Part shown: positions 35,925-45,160 of the stretch, one piece after another
How the letters are laid out: the number at the start of each line of letters is the position of its first letter
Numbering within the stretch: position 1 is the first letter of the stretch
Source: an uncultured Bacillota bacterium
GTDB lineage: Bacteria > Bacillota > Clostridia > Lachnospirales > Lachnospiraceae
Reading direction: 5' to 3'
NCBI GenBank assembly: GCA_949291945.1
Contig: CASEXH010000016.1
Location: forward strand, 1-64,000
Length of the DNA: 64,000 nucleotides
The notes under the pieces: generated by a model
What the model saw: only the letters and a program-made list of their open reading frames with translations
Databases searched by the model: none
What the model was told of the DNA's origin: nothing
Translations under genes and position numbers: made by a program

Positions 35925-38192
35925 TTATGCTGCAACGCCAATAATCACTTGTCCTATCGTACCGACTGCACTAGATAGTATTCCAACCAAAGTAGCAAGT
36001 ATCCCTTCAGGCAATACATAGCATACAACTGCCACAACAGCAACTGCAGCAAGCGCATAGCCGGCCATAGTTGCAAATTCCTCCACATTAAATTTCTTTC
36101 CGCTATCTCCATTTAATGTAACCTTAATTATTATAGAGACTTCTATTTCGGAGCTGATATCCTCATACTGCGGCAGCAAATCTGGTGTGCTGAATGTTAC
36201 CATAAATTCAGCACTTAATGCAGTAACCAATCCGATCGTATATTTAATATTTCCGGTCTTAATAGAATATGCAACATTTTTAATGTTGTTGACTATCGTA
36301 TCTGCATCCCCAATCGTACTATTCTCCAGTTCAGCTGCAACTGAATTAATCTGACTTTCACACTCTGTTGTCAATTTTCCACTATTATCAAGTGAAACAT
36401 TAATCTCAAAAGCAGAATCTGTTTCATCTGAAATTGATGTGGATATCTCTGCCTTAGCTTCAATAGTCCCTTCCCCAGTGGTTACTGTACCAAGAGGTAT
36501 CTCCTTATTGTATTCAAAGCCTCCCGTCAGAATTTTATCTAAGTACCCCATGGAAGAGAATACATTGTAGACATACTGACTGCGTGAAATTTCAAGCAGC
36601 GACTGAATATTTTCTTCTTCGATTTCTTCCTCTGTCTTTTCCGGAACTTCATCAAACCTGTTAAATCCTGTATCTCTTCCCGAATATGCATCTTTATCTA
36701 GCGGAAATGATGGTGAAGAAGAAAATGTCATCTCATAAAACTGGTCAAAAGCCCAATTATCAGGGATAGGATAGCCTAAGTTACAGCTAAATCCCGTAGA
36801 CATATCCGCCACAAATGAACTACTGGCATATCCCAGATCACAGATACGGCTGCAAACATATCTAGGCGCATATATACCGATTTTATAATTCTTATCATTT
36901 TGCGTACCGTAAAAGACCATATACAGCTGCTGGAAATACGGAATGATAAACGTATCGATCTGATATGAATAACAGTCAAAATCCACTGCAAAGTATATAG
37001 TGGTTCCTTCTGGAATACCTATCCTTTTTGCTGCAAGGATTGCCGTCTGAGCATCCACACTTCCCTGTGAAGGATCCTTGAAATATTCCAGCTCGTAGCC
37101 ACCGTCCTGATATATTGGAAATACTGACAAACCTGCATTCTCAATATTATTCACTTCGTCTAAGGTCAAATTCTTAGGTGTATGTTCTGTTCCCACCGTA
37201 CCTGTAAGGTACCGGCCAACATGAGTATATCCAGCTGCCTTTAAATCTAATGCCTGCTGTCTATTAAGTATCGTTGAGCAGTCACATGCCTTTGCCGATC
37301 TGTTCGTATCGCCTTTACTTGTAAGCAATGATTTCATTGTAGAAACATTGACTTCTCCTTTTGTCACCAGCCCTATACCAAGCAGAGCATAAAATTCTTG
37401 AAATTCTGAAACCTGTTCTTCCGTATCTGAATCATATATACCGTCAAACCTTCCAGGATTATATCCATTGAAATATAAGCCATACTGAGCAATTTTATTA
37501 AATGGGATATAATACTCGGAATTTTGTCCATTTCTCAGTGTTCCCGGGAAAGCGTCTGTTGTAGCCTCACCAAAATTAACAGAGTTCATATCTGTGATCA
37601 ATTCTGTTGTAACGCCTTCTGCCGCCTGAAGAGCTCCTACTAATGACAACACGGTCTGGCGAGACGCCACGCCGTCACATGGTCCTACTCCAATCACATC
37701 CGACCAGTCACTATTTAACTGCTGCTGTATAAGCCTGATGTTAGCATCTCCGCCGGATACTTTAGTAAACCAATTTAAAGATAAAAGTCCTGCCCAAACT
37801 TTCCAATCAATTATTCCTGTTACTTTTAGCCCGGCATCTTCCTGCATACTTTCTACAGCAGCAACGCCTGATGTATAATAGATTCCTGTAATACCTCCGG
37901 CTGCATACCCTTTACAAAACAGGGCGCACTGAATCAAGCATACATTCACACTTGGAGTATCATCCGGATCCATTTTTGAAATCGTAGGAAGGCTTTTCAT
38001 AACAGATAATGTCAGCGGTCCTACAGTTCCTGTTATGCTCGAAATCCCATTTTGTATCTGGAAAGCACGTATAATTCCTTCCATACTTGCTGTACCCGTG
38101 ATACCATCTTCATCCAGTGCTACCCAATTAGGATGTCCTCCAAACATCGCATTCAAATATTTTTGTGCTGCTAAAACATTACTATCTGCCAT
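35925..38192 (-). CDS. DUF1906 glycoside-hydrolase-like protein with peptidoglycan-binding repeats and a hydrophobic tail
   Basis: The 755-residue protein starts with about four peptidoglycan-binding-like repeats (1-290). A DUF1906 (Rv2525c-like, GH25-like TIM-barrel) domain follows at about 300-495, with ACDCSTIL, VGRYLTG, IYFAVDFDCY and IGIYAPRYVC. A beta-rich region comes next, then a C-terminal pair of hydrophobic helices (about 710-755). It has no signal peptide. Such domains bind or cut cell-wall glycan, and the hydrophobic tail is like a membrane-inserting part. It is more AT-rich than its flanks and has its own GGAGT site. It may be a lysin, toxin or injected effector. Confidence 0.7.
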   Translation of the reverse strand: MADSNVLAAQKYLNAMFGGHPNWVALDEDGITGTASMEGIIRAFQIQNGISSITGTVGPLTLSVMKSLPTISKMDPDDTPSVNVCLIQCALFCKGYAAGGITGIYYTSGVAAVESMQEDAGLKVTGIIDWKVWAGLLSLNWFTKVSGGDANIRLIQQQLNSDWSDVIGVGPCDGVASRQTVLSLVGALQAAEGVTTELITDMNSVNFGEATTDAFPGTLRNGQNSEYYIPFNKIAQYGLYFNGYNPGRFDGIYDSDTEEQVSEFQEFYALLGIGLVTKGEVNVSTMKSLLTSKGDTNRSAKACDCSTILNRQQALDLKAAGYTHVGRYLTGTVGTEHTPKNLTLDEVNNIENAGLSVFPIYQDGGYELEYFKDPSQGSVDAQTAILAAKRIGIPEGTTIYFAVDFDCYSYQIDTFIIPYFQQLYMVFYGTQNDKNYKIGIYAPRYVCSRICDLGYASSSFVADMSTGFSCNLGYPIPDNWAFDQFYEMTFSSSPSFPLDKDAYSGRDTGFNRFDEVPEKTEEEIEEENIQSLLEISRSQYVYNVFSSMGYLDKILTGGFEYNKEIPLGTVTTGEGTIEAKAEISTSISDETDSAFEINVSLDNSGKLTTECESQINSVAAELENSTIGDADTIVNNIKNVAYSIKTGNIKYTIGLVTALSAEFMVTFSTPDLLPQYEDISSEIEVSIIIKVTLNGDSGKKFNVEEFATMAGYALAAVAVVAVVCYVLPEGILATLVGILSSAVGTIGQVIIGVAA

Positions 38193-38348
38193 AATTATAT
38201 ACTCCTTTCTTCCAAAACTTGGTTATATTATATCCATTACATTTTGTTCATTTTGTGATCGTTTTCTAAAAATAATCTTACAAAATTCTTTATCTTCTGC
38301 AAACAGCTCACTAAATCATCATATATACTGTACTTGACAGTTCCCCAC

Positions 38349-39323
38349 TTATCTTTGAGGAATATGTTCTCCGCCGCTTCTCTGTTTTTCTTTGCTTATG
38401 TCCCTCAGCGGTTCCAGTCCTCTTTCTTTTGAGCAGCTGTATATCTGGTCTGATATGTAGCCAAAGAAGCCATGTCTCTCATTTGCAAATTCAATCTCGA
38501 ATTTTATATCCTCAAGATTTCCGTGATCCTGAAAGATCTGCACCTCATTGGCTCCCATAAAAGCCGCCAGAAAGTCTCCCTCCATTTTTTCATGTATCAT
38601 ATCCACAAAATCCGGGCATAAAAGGACCGCTTCCGCCTGGATATATTTTCCGTAGATATTGTATGCTTTCTGCGTATCTTCTTCCGGAATCTGAAAAAGG
38701 CCGCACCACTCTTTATCGATCTGCTGGTTTACCATCCGTAATATGTCTGCGTTGCTGAAAACATTGCACTGCTTTATAAACCAGGAGTTATGAAGCGCCT
38801 GTTTCAATGCTTCCTGGAAGGTCATTCCCCAGGATTCCAACATGCTGTTTGTAACCGAAATGTCATATCCGCTTTCTCCACCGGCCGGTATGCCTAAATG
38901 AAGGGCAACCGATATTTCCCCTCTGTCTTCATGGGGCATTTCACTTAGCAGACATCTATGCAAGCCGGTATTCATCAAAACCGGAAATAGATACTGTGTG
39001 ATACTTTTATCGAAAAGTTTCTCATAGTTTGATTCGGCATAATGGTATTGATCTGCGATCCCCTCACACAAAGAGTCAATAATTTCATCTGTCTCAACCT
39101 CTTCAATATCCTCAGAGATACGTTTTACATCTTCAAAAAAGATACCATCGAAAAAGATTTTCTCCTCTCCGCACACGCACTGATAAAATTCTGCCGTTTT
39201 TTCTCCTGCCGTTACCTTTTCTTTATGGATCTCCGCCGGAACTCCGAATTTCTCCAAACTGGTGCGGATCATCTCTTCCATATTATCCCGGTAATATTCC
39301 GTCATCCATTGCGACCATTCCAT
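38349..39323 (-). CDS. DUF5688-like protein, divergent paralogue
   Basis: The 324-residue protein is the last and most divergent of four tandem paralogues. It keeps the family's layout: an N-terminal acidic part, a central strand pair (YLFPVLMNTGLHRCLLSEMPH) and a C-terminal domain. It has lost the LIPSxGNEALL block seen in the other three. The function of DUF5688 is unknown; the proteins are soluble. It is followed downstream by the AT-rich lysin-like cargo. Confidence 0.55.
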   Translation of the reverse strand: MEWSQWMTEYYRDNMEEMIRTSLEKFGVPAEIHKEKVTAGEKTAEFYQCVCGEEKIFFDGIFFEDVKRISEDIEEVETDEIIDSLCEGIADQYHYAESNYEKLFDKSITQYLFPVLMNTGLHRCLLSEMPHEDRGEISVALHLGIPAGGESGYDISVTNSMLESWGMTFQEALKQALHNSWFIKQCNVFSNADILRMVNQQIDKEWCGLFQIPEEDTQKAYNIYGKYIQAEAVLLCPDFVDMIHEKMEGDFLAAFMGANEVQIFQDHGNLEDIKFEIEFANERHGFFGYISDQIYSCSKERGLEPLRDISKEKQRSGGEHIPQR

Positions 39324-39357
39324 ATTTCATTCCTGCCTTTCCTTTACACCATATTTT

Positions 39358-40317
39358 TCATCTTCTCGGTTCTGTTTGGCTTGTACGCTGCTGTTCCGTC
39401 TTCTCTTGACTCTGGGGCGGTTTTGTGATCTGCTTCGTCTTATTGTCAAAATAATAAACACTGTCCGACAATCTTTCCGCAGGTAATGTAGTTAATATAT
39501 TCGACATATACAGCAGATCTTGAACCTCAGATTCAGACTTCTCACTTTCTGCAATCAACGTACAGCTATGAATATCACTCGGCAGGATATGCAGGTTCTC
39601 ACCGAATGCCTCTGATACTTTTGACAGCACATCCGTATCCAGGATTGCGGCTGCTCCATAATATAGGTCTGTATTCGAAATGATCACTGCACGTTCCTGT
39701 AGTTCATTTATATAACTGAAATCATCATTCCGCTTTGACGGCAGATCTTCAAAATTATAATTTGCTATCGGTGTAATGATAATCCGATCTTTAAACACCG
39801 CATTATTCTTTGCAATGTTCAATAATTCCTGCTCGCTATACCCATGTTTCTGCGCAAAAGAATTGGTCACATTGGTTGTTGAGGGTCCCCCAAACCCCTC
39901 AAACGCAAATTTGAAAATGATCTGCATATCCTGAAAAGGGATATGAGGAACTGTCTTTAGTAATGCTTCATTTCCTCTGGATGGGATGAGCGCCGGGATA
40001 ATATTCTCTTTACAGAGCAGCTTGTCAAAATCAAATTCTTTTGGCATTCCTTTTGAATATTCCCGCATTACATGAAGATTTTCCTTCACAATCTGCTCTA
40101 TTGAGGCCCCTCCTCTATATTGTACATACATATCCTCTGCGTACAGAGTAATCCCCACATTTCCATCTTTTCTCGTATAGGTAAATCCAGTCAGATTCTC
40201 GCCATTTTTCGGCACTGTCAGCGAACGGATCGTATAATCAGTATCGTCTCCGATATTCCGGATAAACTGGCTTTCTATTTCTTTTTTAAATTGCTGGAAC
40301 TCCATGAGCTTCTCCAA
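39358..40317 (-). CDS. DUF5688-family protein
   Basis: The 319-residue protein has the family blocks IIPALIPSRGNEALL, PHIPFQDMQIIFKF and NVTNSFAQKHGYSEQELL. It also has ILPSDIHSCTLIAES and YYFDNKTKQIT near the end. A TTG start with AAAGGAG upstream is used. It lies 15 bp after the next paralogue. The function is unknown; repeated copies suggest that amplification was selected. Confidence 0.72.
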   Translation of the reverse strand: MEKLMEFQQFKKEIESQFIRNIGDDTDYTIRSLTVPKNGENLTGFTYTRKDGNVGITLYAEDMYVQYRGGASIEQIVKENLHVMREYSKGMPKEFDFDKLLCKENIIPALIPSRGNEALLKTVPHIPFQDMQIIFKFAFEGFGGPSTTNVTNSFAQKHGYSEQELLNIAKNNAVFKDRIIITPIANYNFEDLPSKRNDDFSYINELQERAVIISNTDLYYGAAAILDTDVLSKVSEAFGENLHILPSDIHSCTLIAESEKSESEVQDLLYMSNILTTLPAERLSDSVYYFDNKTKQITKPPQSQEKTEQQRTSQTEPRR

Positions 40318-40332
40318 TTCTGTTCTCCTTTC

Positions 40333-41283
40333 CTATCTCCGCCCCTTATCTGGTACTTGGACCGGACGTTTTTCTATCTTTTCTTCCGGTCTCGCAAGCT
40401 GCCGGATTTCCTTCTTTTCCCTGTCAAAATAGTAAATGTGGTCCGACAGTTTTTTCTCCGGCACCAGGCTGAAGCGGTTGGAACAGTCGAGGATCTCCTG
40501 CACATCCTTTTGGGGCAGATCGCTTTCTGCCACAAGCATACATGCGTCTATATCTGCAGGGATAATATACATATTTTCCCCAAATCCATGTGCGATCCTG
40601 CACATTAATTCCTGATTTAAGATTGAGGCAGCCCCAAAGTCAAAGTAGATATTCGTAAGGAGCAATGCACGATCCCTGAAATCTTTCAGGTTCTCCAGAT
40701 CATCTGCCTTTTTAAGGACGGCCATTTCCTCTACGTTCGCTGACATATGAGCAAACAGAGCGCTCTCTTTAAAGATTTCATTATTTAGAGAGATATTCAG
40801 CAGTTCTTGTTCTGTCCACCCCTGTTCCTGGATATATTCATCTGTAACATTTACGGTCTCACAGCCTTCCCCGCCGGAGACCCGGAATTTAAAAATGATC
40901 TGAAGATCATAAAACGGGATATGAGGGATCTTCTCCAGCAGAGCTTCATTTCCCTCAGAAGGGATCAGGGCAGGTACGATATTCTCCGGCAGACAGGTAT
41001 ATTCTTCCCTCCATTTTCTAGGCACCACTTCCGTATAGCGCTTCATCAGTTTCACCATTTTCTGTGCGATCTTTTCTATCGGTATTCCTTCCAGGAAATC
41101 GTCATATGCTTCTTCTGCCGGCAGGGGAAGCCCCCAGTTCTCTCCTGCCCTGCAATAAAGGATTTCCTTTTGATCTTCTCCATTGTTTTGTATCGTCTGC
41201 GCCTGGATTGAAAAAGCCGTTTCCCCTTTCATCTGATCCAGCAGACTTTTTTCCAATTCTTCTACAAATTCATGATATTCCAT
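40333..41283 (-). CDS. DUF5688-family protein
   Basis: This protein of 316 residues is a close relative of its two neighbours, with IVPALIPSEGNEALL, PHIPFYDLQIIFKF and IIPADIDACMLVAES. The ATG at 41283 has GGAGG upstream; a GTG two codons earlier is possible. It is co-directional with tight spacing, so it is probably one transcript with the other paralogues. Confidence 0.72.
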   Translation of the reverse strand: MEYHEFVEELEKSLLDQMKGETAFSIQAQTIQNNGEDQKEILYCRAGENWGLPLPAEEAYDDFLEGIPIEKIAQKMVKLMKRYTEVVPRKWREEYTCLPENIVPALIPSEGNEALLEKIPHIPFYDLQIIFKFRVSGGEGCETVNVTDEYIQEQGWTEQELLNISLNNEIFKESALFAHMSANVEEMAVLKKADDLENLKDFRDRALLLTNIYFDFGAASILNQELMCRIAHGFGENMYIIPADIDACMLVAESDLPQKDVQEILDCSNRFSLVPEKKLSDHIYYFDREKKEIRQLARPEEKIEKRPVQVPDKGRR

Positions 41284-41339
41284 AAACACCTCCGCTAAGG
41301 ACTCCAGCTCTTATAGTTACTGTACCCTTGGATAAACCC

Positions 41340-42287
41340 TTATTTCCGGCATTGGCCTGAGGATTTTATTTCCATGGATCTCTGCCGTTCCACCCTGCCT
41401 GCAAACCGTGTGATCTCCCTGGTCAGCCGGTCAAAATAATACAGCTCATCCGATAACCACTCCTGTGCATGTACTGCTTTAGGGCTTCTGCCGAAAGAGT
41501 GTTCCTCCAGCTCTGCTTCCGGATACTCGCTTTTGGGGACTACAACGCAGTCATGGATACTGTCAGGTATGATATACAGGTCTTCCCCGAAAGCCCCTGC
41601 GATCTTATCCATGATCTCTTTATCCAATATTCCGGCCGCACCGAAACAGCGGTTCTTATTTGTCACAGTCACCATCGGAACGGCCAGCTCAGAAAAGCAG
41701 CTCAGATCGTCTTTCCCTGTATAAGCCTGCCGCTCCAGGGCATAAGATTCAAAGGGGATCAGCTCAATGTTCTCTCTGAATATCGCATTCCTCAAAGCAA
41801 TCTCCAGAAGCTGCTCTTTCGACCATCCATTCTGCTCCATGTATTCATACGTCACATTTGCAGTGCAGCCGCCTTTTATTTCCGGGGCATTGAATTTGAA
41901 GATGATCTGCAGATCCTCAAAAGGAATGTGTGGGACGGTTCCAAGCAGCGCTTCATTCCCTTCTGATGGGATTAAGACGGGTATGATCCGCTCAGGCCTG
42001 ATAATATCTTCACTCAGATTTATGTCCGGAAGCTCTCTTTCGCTGTTCTTCAAATCGCTGATCAGTCTTTCTGCGATTTCCTCTATGCTCTGCCCGAAAC
42101 AATACAGCAGATATGTATGTTCCAGATCAATAGAGACCCCGCACTGCCCATTTTTCGGGAAATACTGCACAGTATTTACTTCTTTGTTTCCTTTTACCGC
42201 CGGTTTAAAGATCACCTGTCCTTTCAGTTTCCCAGCCCGGCTCATCAGTTCTTTTTTCAATCTTTTTTCAAATTCTCTGGAATCCAA
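41340..42287 (-). CDS. DUF5688-family protein (TTG start)
   Basis: The 315-residue protein has the family blocks IIPVLIPSEGNEALL, PHIPFEDLQIIFKF and IIPDSIHDCVVVPKS. The frame is open back to 42413, but the TTG at 42287 has GGAGGG just upstream. It also gives the same length as its paralogues, and the longer form would overlap the 78-residue gene. It is the first of the four-gene series. Confidence 0.72.
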   Translation of the reverse strand: MDSREFEKRLKKELMSRAGKLKGQVIFKPAVKGNKEVNTVQYFPKNGQCGVSIDLEHTYLLYCFGQSIEEIAERLISDLKNSERELPDINLSEDIIRPERIIPVLIPSEGNEALLGTVPHIPFEDLQIIFKFNAPEIKGGCTANVTYEYMEQNGWSKEQLLEIALRNAIFRENIELIPFESYALERQAYTGKDDLSCFSELAVPMVTVTNKNRCFGAAGILDKEIMDKIAGAFGEDLYIIPDSIHDCVVVPKSEYPEAELEEHSFGRSPKAVHAQEWLSDELYYFDRLTREITRFAGRVERQRSMEIKSSGQCRK

Positions 42288-42352
42288 AATATCCCTCCTG
42301 CTTCTGAAATCTAACCTGCATCCTATTTCATCAAAGCGCCGCTTTGACCTCT

Positions 42353-42589
42353 TCAGCGTTTCAAATTCACAGACACATACATCAGGAAACTCCGCTCCGG
42401 TAGCCCCCGGCATATCCCCTTTTTATTCTCACGGTACACGCTCTGCAGGTATGCACGCCTGCCCTTACCTCTCAGTTTCAGTCTTCGGACCCGGTGTACC
42501 GTATCCTCTAAGAGATTGTCGAACTCATCTTTTCTCTGTTTTTCTCCCATCTCATATCTGAAATACTGCTGTAATGATAATTCTTCCAT
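42353..42589 (-). CDS. Small basic hypothetical protein
   Basis: The 78-residue protein has an acidic N-terminal half and a strongly basic middle (RVRRLKLRGKGRRAYLQ). It has an excellent ribosome site (GGAGG, 7 nt before ATG) and follows the primase-like gene by 13 bp. Not recognised; a nucleic-acid-binding role is possible. Confidence 0.6.
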   Translation of the reverse strand: MEELSLQQYFRYEMGEKQRKDEFDNLLEDTVHRVRRLKLRGKGRRAYLQSVYRENKKGICRGLPERSFLMYVSVNLKR

Positions 42590-42602
42590 TGCTGTTCCTC
42601 CG

Positions 42603-43709
42603 CTATCTCGACGCTACACGCCGTTGCTTTTTATTGCAGATGTCAACGAACCTTTGCATATCAGAGGCTGTTGGATTTGACATATGTGAGAGATTTTCTT
42701 CCCTGTTTTTCCTGTGTTCTGTCTCCCGGACATTTCTCCCATGCAGAGCATGTATATGCCTGGCCTGTTTCCAAAGCGCCCGGTTTTCTTTTTCACACTG
42801 GAGGAAAAAATTATGGTCTTTCCCAAACGGCGGAAGCCGGAGATATACTTCATATCCTTCCAGCACATATTTCCTTCCCAGCTTTTTAGCGGCAGCCCTT
42901 CCCGGGATATCGTTATCCAGGCAGAGATCCAGCGTCTTTATCTCCGGGTGCTCCTGCAAGATTGTTTGGAGCGGCCCGTCCGACACCATTCCAAGGGCAA
43001 GGATACTGGTTTCATAGTCCTGCCTGAAATCCATATCCGACATGGCGTCGATCGCCGCTTCATACACGCATAATTCTGTACTTTCCGGATTTATCAGGTT
43101 TACGCCATACTTTTTGTCATTGCCTGGTACATCTCCCTTAAATGGTTTTCCATAAGCATCCCGGATCCCCCTCTGGCTTGCGAACATCACTTTCCCGTCA
43201 GCCCTCTTTCCAAGAAACACAATATTACGATACGGTACACTCTCATACATCAGGCCATGCTTCAGCCAGTGATGGATGATCCTTGAAGACAGTTTCCTCC
43301 GCTTCGTAAGGTATGCGTACAGCCCCCTGCAATGGTCCGCCTTCTTTGGAAGGACAAAAGGCACTTTCTCCTTTTGTTTTGGCTTCCTGTCGTCCGTATC
43401 CGCTTTTATTTTCTTTTCTGTCCGGTGCGCTGCACTGTCGGACCGAATATAGCCGGCGAAATCCAAAAGATAGGAAACCGCCTCTTTATATTCCATATCT
43501 TGAAAGTACATCAGGAAATCTATGGTACTTCCGCCTACGCCCCGGCTGTAGCGGTACCAGGTAGACCGGTTAAAAATGATCGCAGAATCCATTCCTTCTA
43601 TAGAGAATACTCTTCCAACCTTTTTCAGGGGGATATGGACATCAGCAGCCAGGTCCACAAGGTCTACGGATTTTGCGATCTTCAGTTCATCCTCTGTAAA
43701 GCGCCCCAT
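42603..43709 (-). CDS. DUF3991/Toprim-domain primase-like protein
   Basis: The 368 residues comprise a DUF3991-like N-terminal DNA-binding part (about 1-200, with RGVGGSTIDFLMYF) and a Toprim domain (about 205-310), with YEAAIDAMS as the catalytic-Glu motif and LCLDNDIPG as the DxD motif. Toprim primases on mobile elements prime the incoming strand after conjugation. The zinc finger of DnaG is missing. The ATG at 43709 has GAGGTGG upstream, and its start overlaps the radical-SAM gene by 23 bp. Confidence 0.8.
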   Translation of the reverse strand: MGRFTEDELKIAKSVDLVDLAADVHIPLKKVGRVFSIEGMDSAIIFNRSTWYRYSRGVGGSTIDFLMYFQDMEYKEAVSYLLDFAGYIRSDSAAHRTEKKIKADTDDRKPKQKEKVPFVLPKKADHCRGLYAYLTKRRKLSSRIIHHWLKHGLMYESVPYRNIVFLGKRADGKVMFASQRGIRDAYGKPFKGDVPGNDKKYGVNLINPESTELCVYEAAIDAMSDMDFRQDYETSILALGMVSDGPLQTILQEHPEIKTLDLCLDNDIPGRAAAKKLGRKYVLEGYEVYLRLPPFGKDHNFFLQCEKENRALWKQARHIHALHGRNVRETEHRKNREENLSHMSNPTASDMQRFVDICNKKQRRVASR

Positions 43710-44805
43710 AAGCAGCCACCTCACCATACTTCATATCCAGATACCCGGATATCTGCGGATACGCTTTTTCAAATTCCTCCAGATAGCGCAGACTGGAGCC
43801 TCCCTGCAGGGTGCAAAATTCCCGCAGGCTCTTTTTTGTAAACTGTGCCGGCTGATTGCACCAGCGCCCGATTACAATGTACATCCCCATATATGGTGAG
43901 ACCCAGCATTTCTCATATCTCATGATGTAGGGAAGGCATCCGAAGCCCATCAGGATCCGGACTCTTTCCAAGGTATCCCGGATATCCTGATACCAGAATC
44001 CATCTTCCCATTTTCCTGTCCGGTCAAAGCCGCAGAGTACGTAAATCCTGATTGAGTTCATTCTTACTTTCACTGTTTCATAAAGCAGATCCAGTTTCCG
44101 TATGATCCGGTCTTTATCACGGATATCATCAAATGCAAAGTAGACTTTATCGTCCAGTTTTCCGGAGAACAGCTTCTCCATCTGTTTTTTCTGCATGATC
44201 CGCAGGTCTAATCCCTGCCGGAACTGATATCTCTTTCCGGTTTCCAGAACCTTGTCCAGAATACTTTCCCACTGGGGGCATGCAAGGAAATTATCATCCA
44301 GAAAACAAAGTTTCTTCCGTTTTTCGTCCAGAAATTCCTCCAGCGGGCTTGCCGGTACAGCCTGTGTACTGTTCCGGTTTACGCAGAACGGGCATTTCCT
44401 GAAACATCCCCTTGTGAGGAATCCAATGGAATAATCCCTATAAAATTTATAGACCGAAGCACTTTCCCCGTACCGCCTGATCTTCTCTATAAACGCATCA
44501 TATAAATGATAATCCGGCATACAGTGTTCGATCTCATCCGGCAGCTTCGGAGCCTTATCATAATAGAATCCGGTGCCGCCATAAGACAGATTGCCAAGTT
44601 TTAATATTTCTGACGGCACAAAGGTATCTTTGAACACCCGGGAAAGATACAGCCTGTCAAATGCCCCGGCTTCCTCATAGTCCTGTACCAGGCTGACCTG
44701 ATGTCCTTCCCTTTTAAAGAAGCCGGACATTTTCATGCAGGCTAAGTTCGGGAACCGGTGCCTGGGCCTGGATAATATATCTGCGTCAATAATTCCGATC
44801 TTCAT
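43687..44805 (-). CDS. Radical-SAM protein of the conjugative element
   Basis: The 372-residue protein has the radical-SAM cluster motif C-x3-C-x2-C in RGCFRKCPFCVNRNS (about residues 134-149). The N-terminal part (MKIGIIDADIL ... EGHQVSLVQDY) is like the cobalamin-binding-type lead domain of B12/radical-SAM proteins, but no DxHxxG site is seen. Substrate unknown. The start at 44805 has GGAGG. Overlap with the primase-like gene suggests a joint role in DNA or nucleotide processing, an inference only. Confidence 0.8.
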   Translation of the reverse strand: MKIGIIDADILSRPRHRFPNLACMKMSGFFKREGHQVSLVQDYEEAGAFDRLYLSRVFKDTFVPSEILKLGNLSYGGTGFYYDKAPKLPDEIEHCMPDYHLYDAFIEKIRRYGESASVYKFYRDYSIGFLTRGCFRKCPFCVNRNSTQAVPASPLEEFLDEKRKKLCFLDDNFLACPQWESILDKVLETGKRYQFRQGLDLRIMQKKQMEKLFSGKLDDKVYFAFDDIRDKDRIIRKLDLLYETVKVRMNSIRIYVLCGFDRTGKWEDGFWYQDIRDTLERVRILMGFGCLPYIMRYEKCWVSPYMGMYIVIGRWCNQPAQFTKKSLREFCTLQGGSSLRYLEEFEKAYPQISGYLDMKYGEVAAYGALYRG

Positions 44806-44809
44806 ACCA

Positions 44810-45112
44810 TCACCTCCCCCGCCGGGAAGAAGAGGAATGCTGGGTACGCCCTGCATATGCATCTGTTCTGCTTTTATATAGCGGTTCTTTTACCGGCCGG
44901 TACTCAGCTCCCATCTTTTCCATCCGCTCTGCAAAGTCACAGATATGATATACATTTTGTCCAATCTTTGTATGGTACTCGTCCAAATAAAAGCATTCTC
45001 TCTCTATAATTTCTCCCTTTGGATACCGGATTTCAATCGATTCCCCATCGTTGATACGAAACAATTCCTGATAATGGCTATTGATAAACCGAATCTCTTT
45101 TTTATCTTCCAT
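44810..45112 (-). CDS. Small hypothetical protein of the element (LPD28-like)
   Basis: The 100-residue protein resembles short element proteins with an IRYPxGE strand, a FYLDEYH turn and a NVYHICDFAERMEK helix, which I associate with the LPD28 family. The tail is Ser/Arg-rich. It is separated from the radical-SAM gene by 4 bp. Family call is tentative. Confidence 0.5.
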   Translation of the reverse strand: MEDKKEIRFINSHYQELFRINDGESIEIRYPKGEIIERECFYLDEYHTKIGQNVYHICDFAERMEKMGAEYRPVKEPLYKSRTDAYAGRTQHSSSSRRGR

Positions 45113-45124
45113 ATTTCAGCCTTT

Positions 45125-45154
45125 CAAAAAGAGGCAGCAAAAGCCGCCTCTTTT
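45125..45154 (-). terminator. Rho-independent terminator
   Basis: On the minus strand GAGGCGGC-TTTT-GCTGCCTC is followed by five Ts. It separates the 45161 gene from the 100-residue gene downstream. Confidence 0.75.
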
Positions 45155-45160
45155 CCCTTT

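Noticed and set aside
42288..42413. N-terminal extension of the DUF5688 gene from 42413
   Set aside because: It would overlap the 78-residue gene and has no ribosome site, while the TTG at 42287 has GGAGGG and fits the paralogue length.
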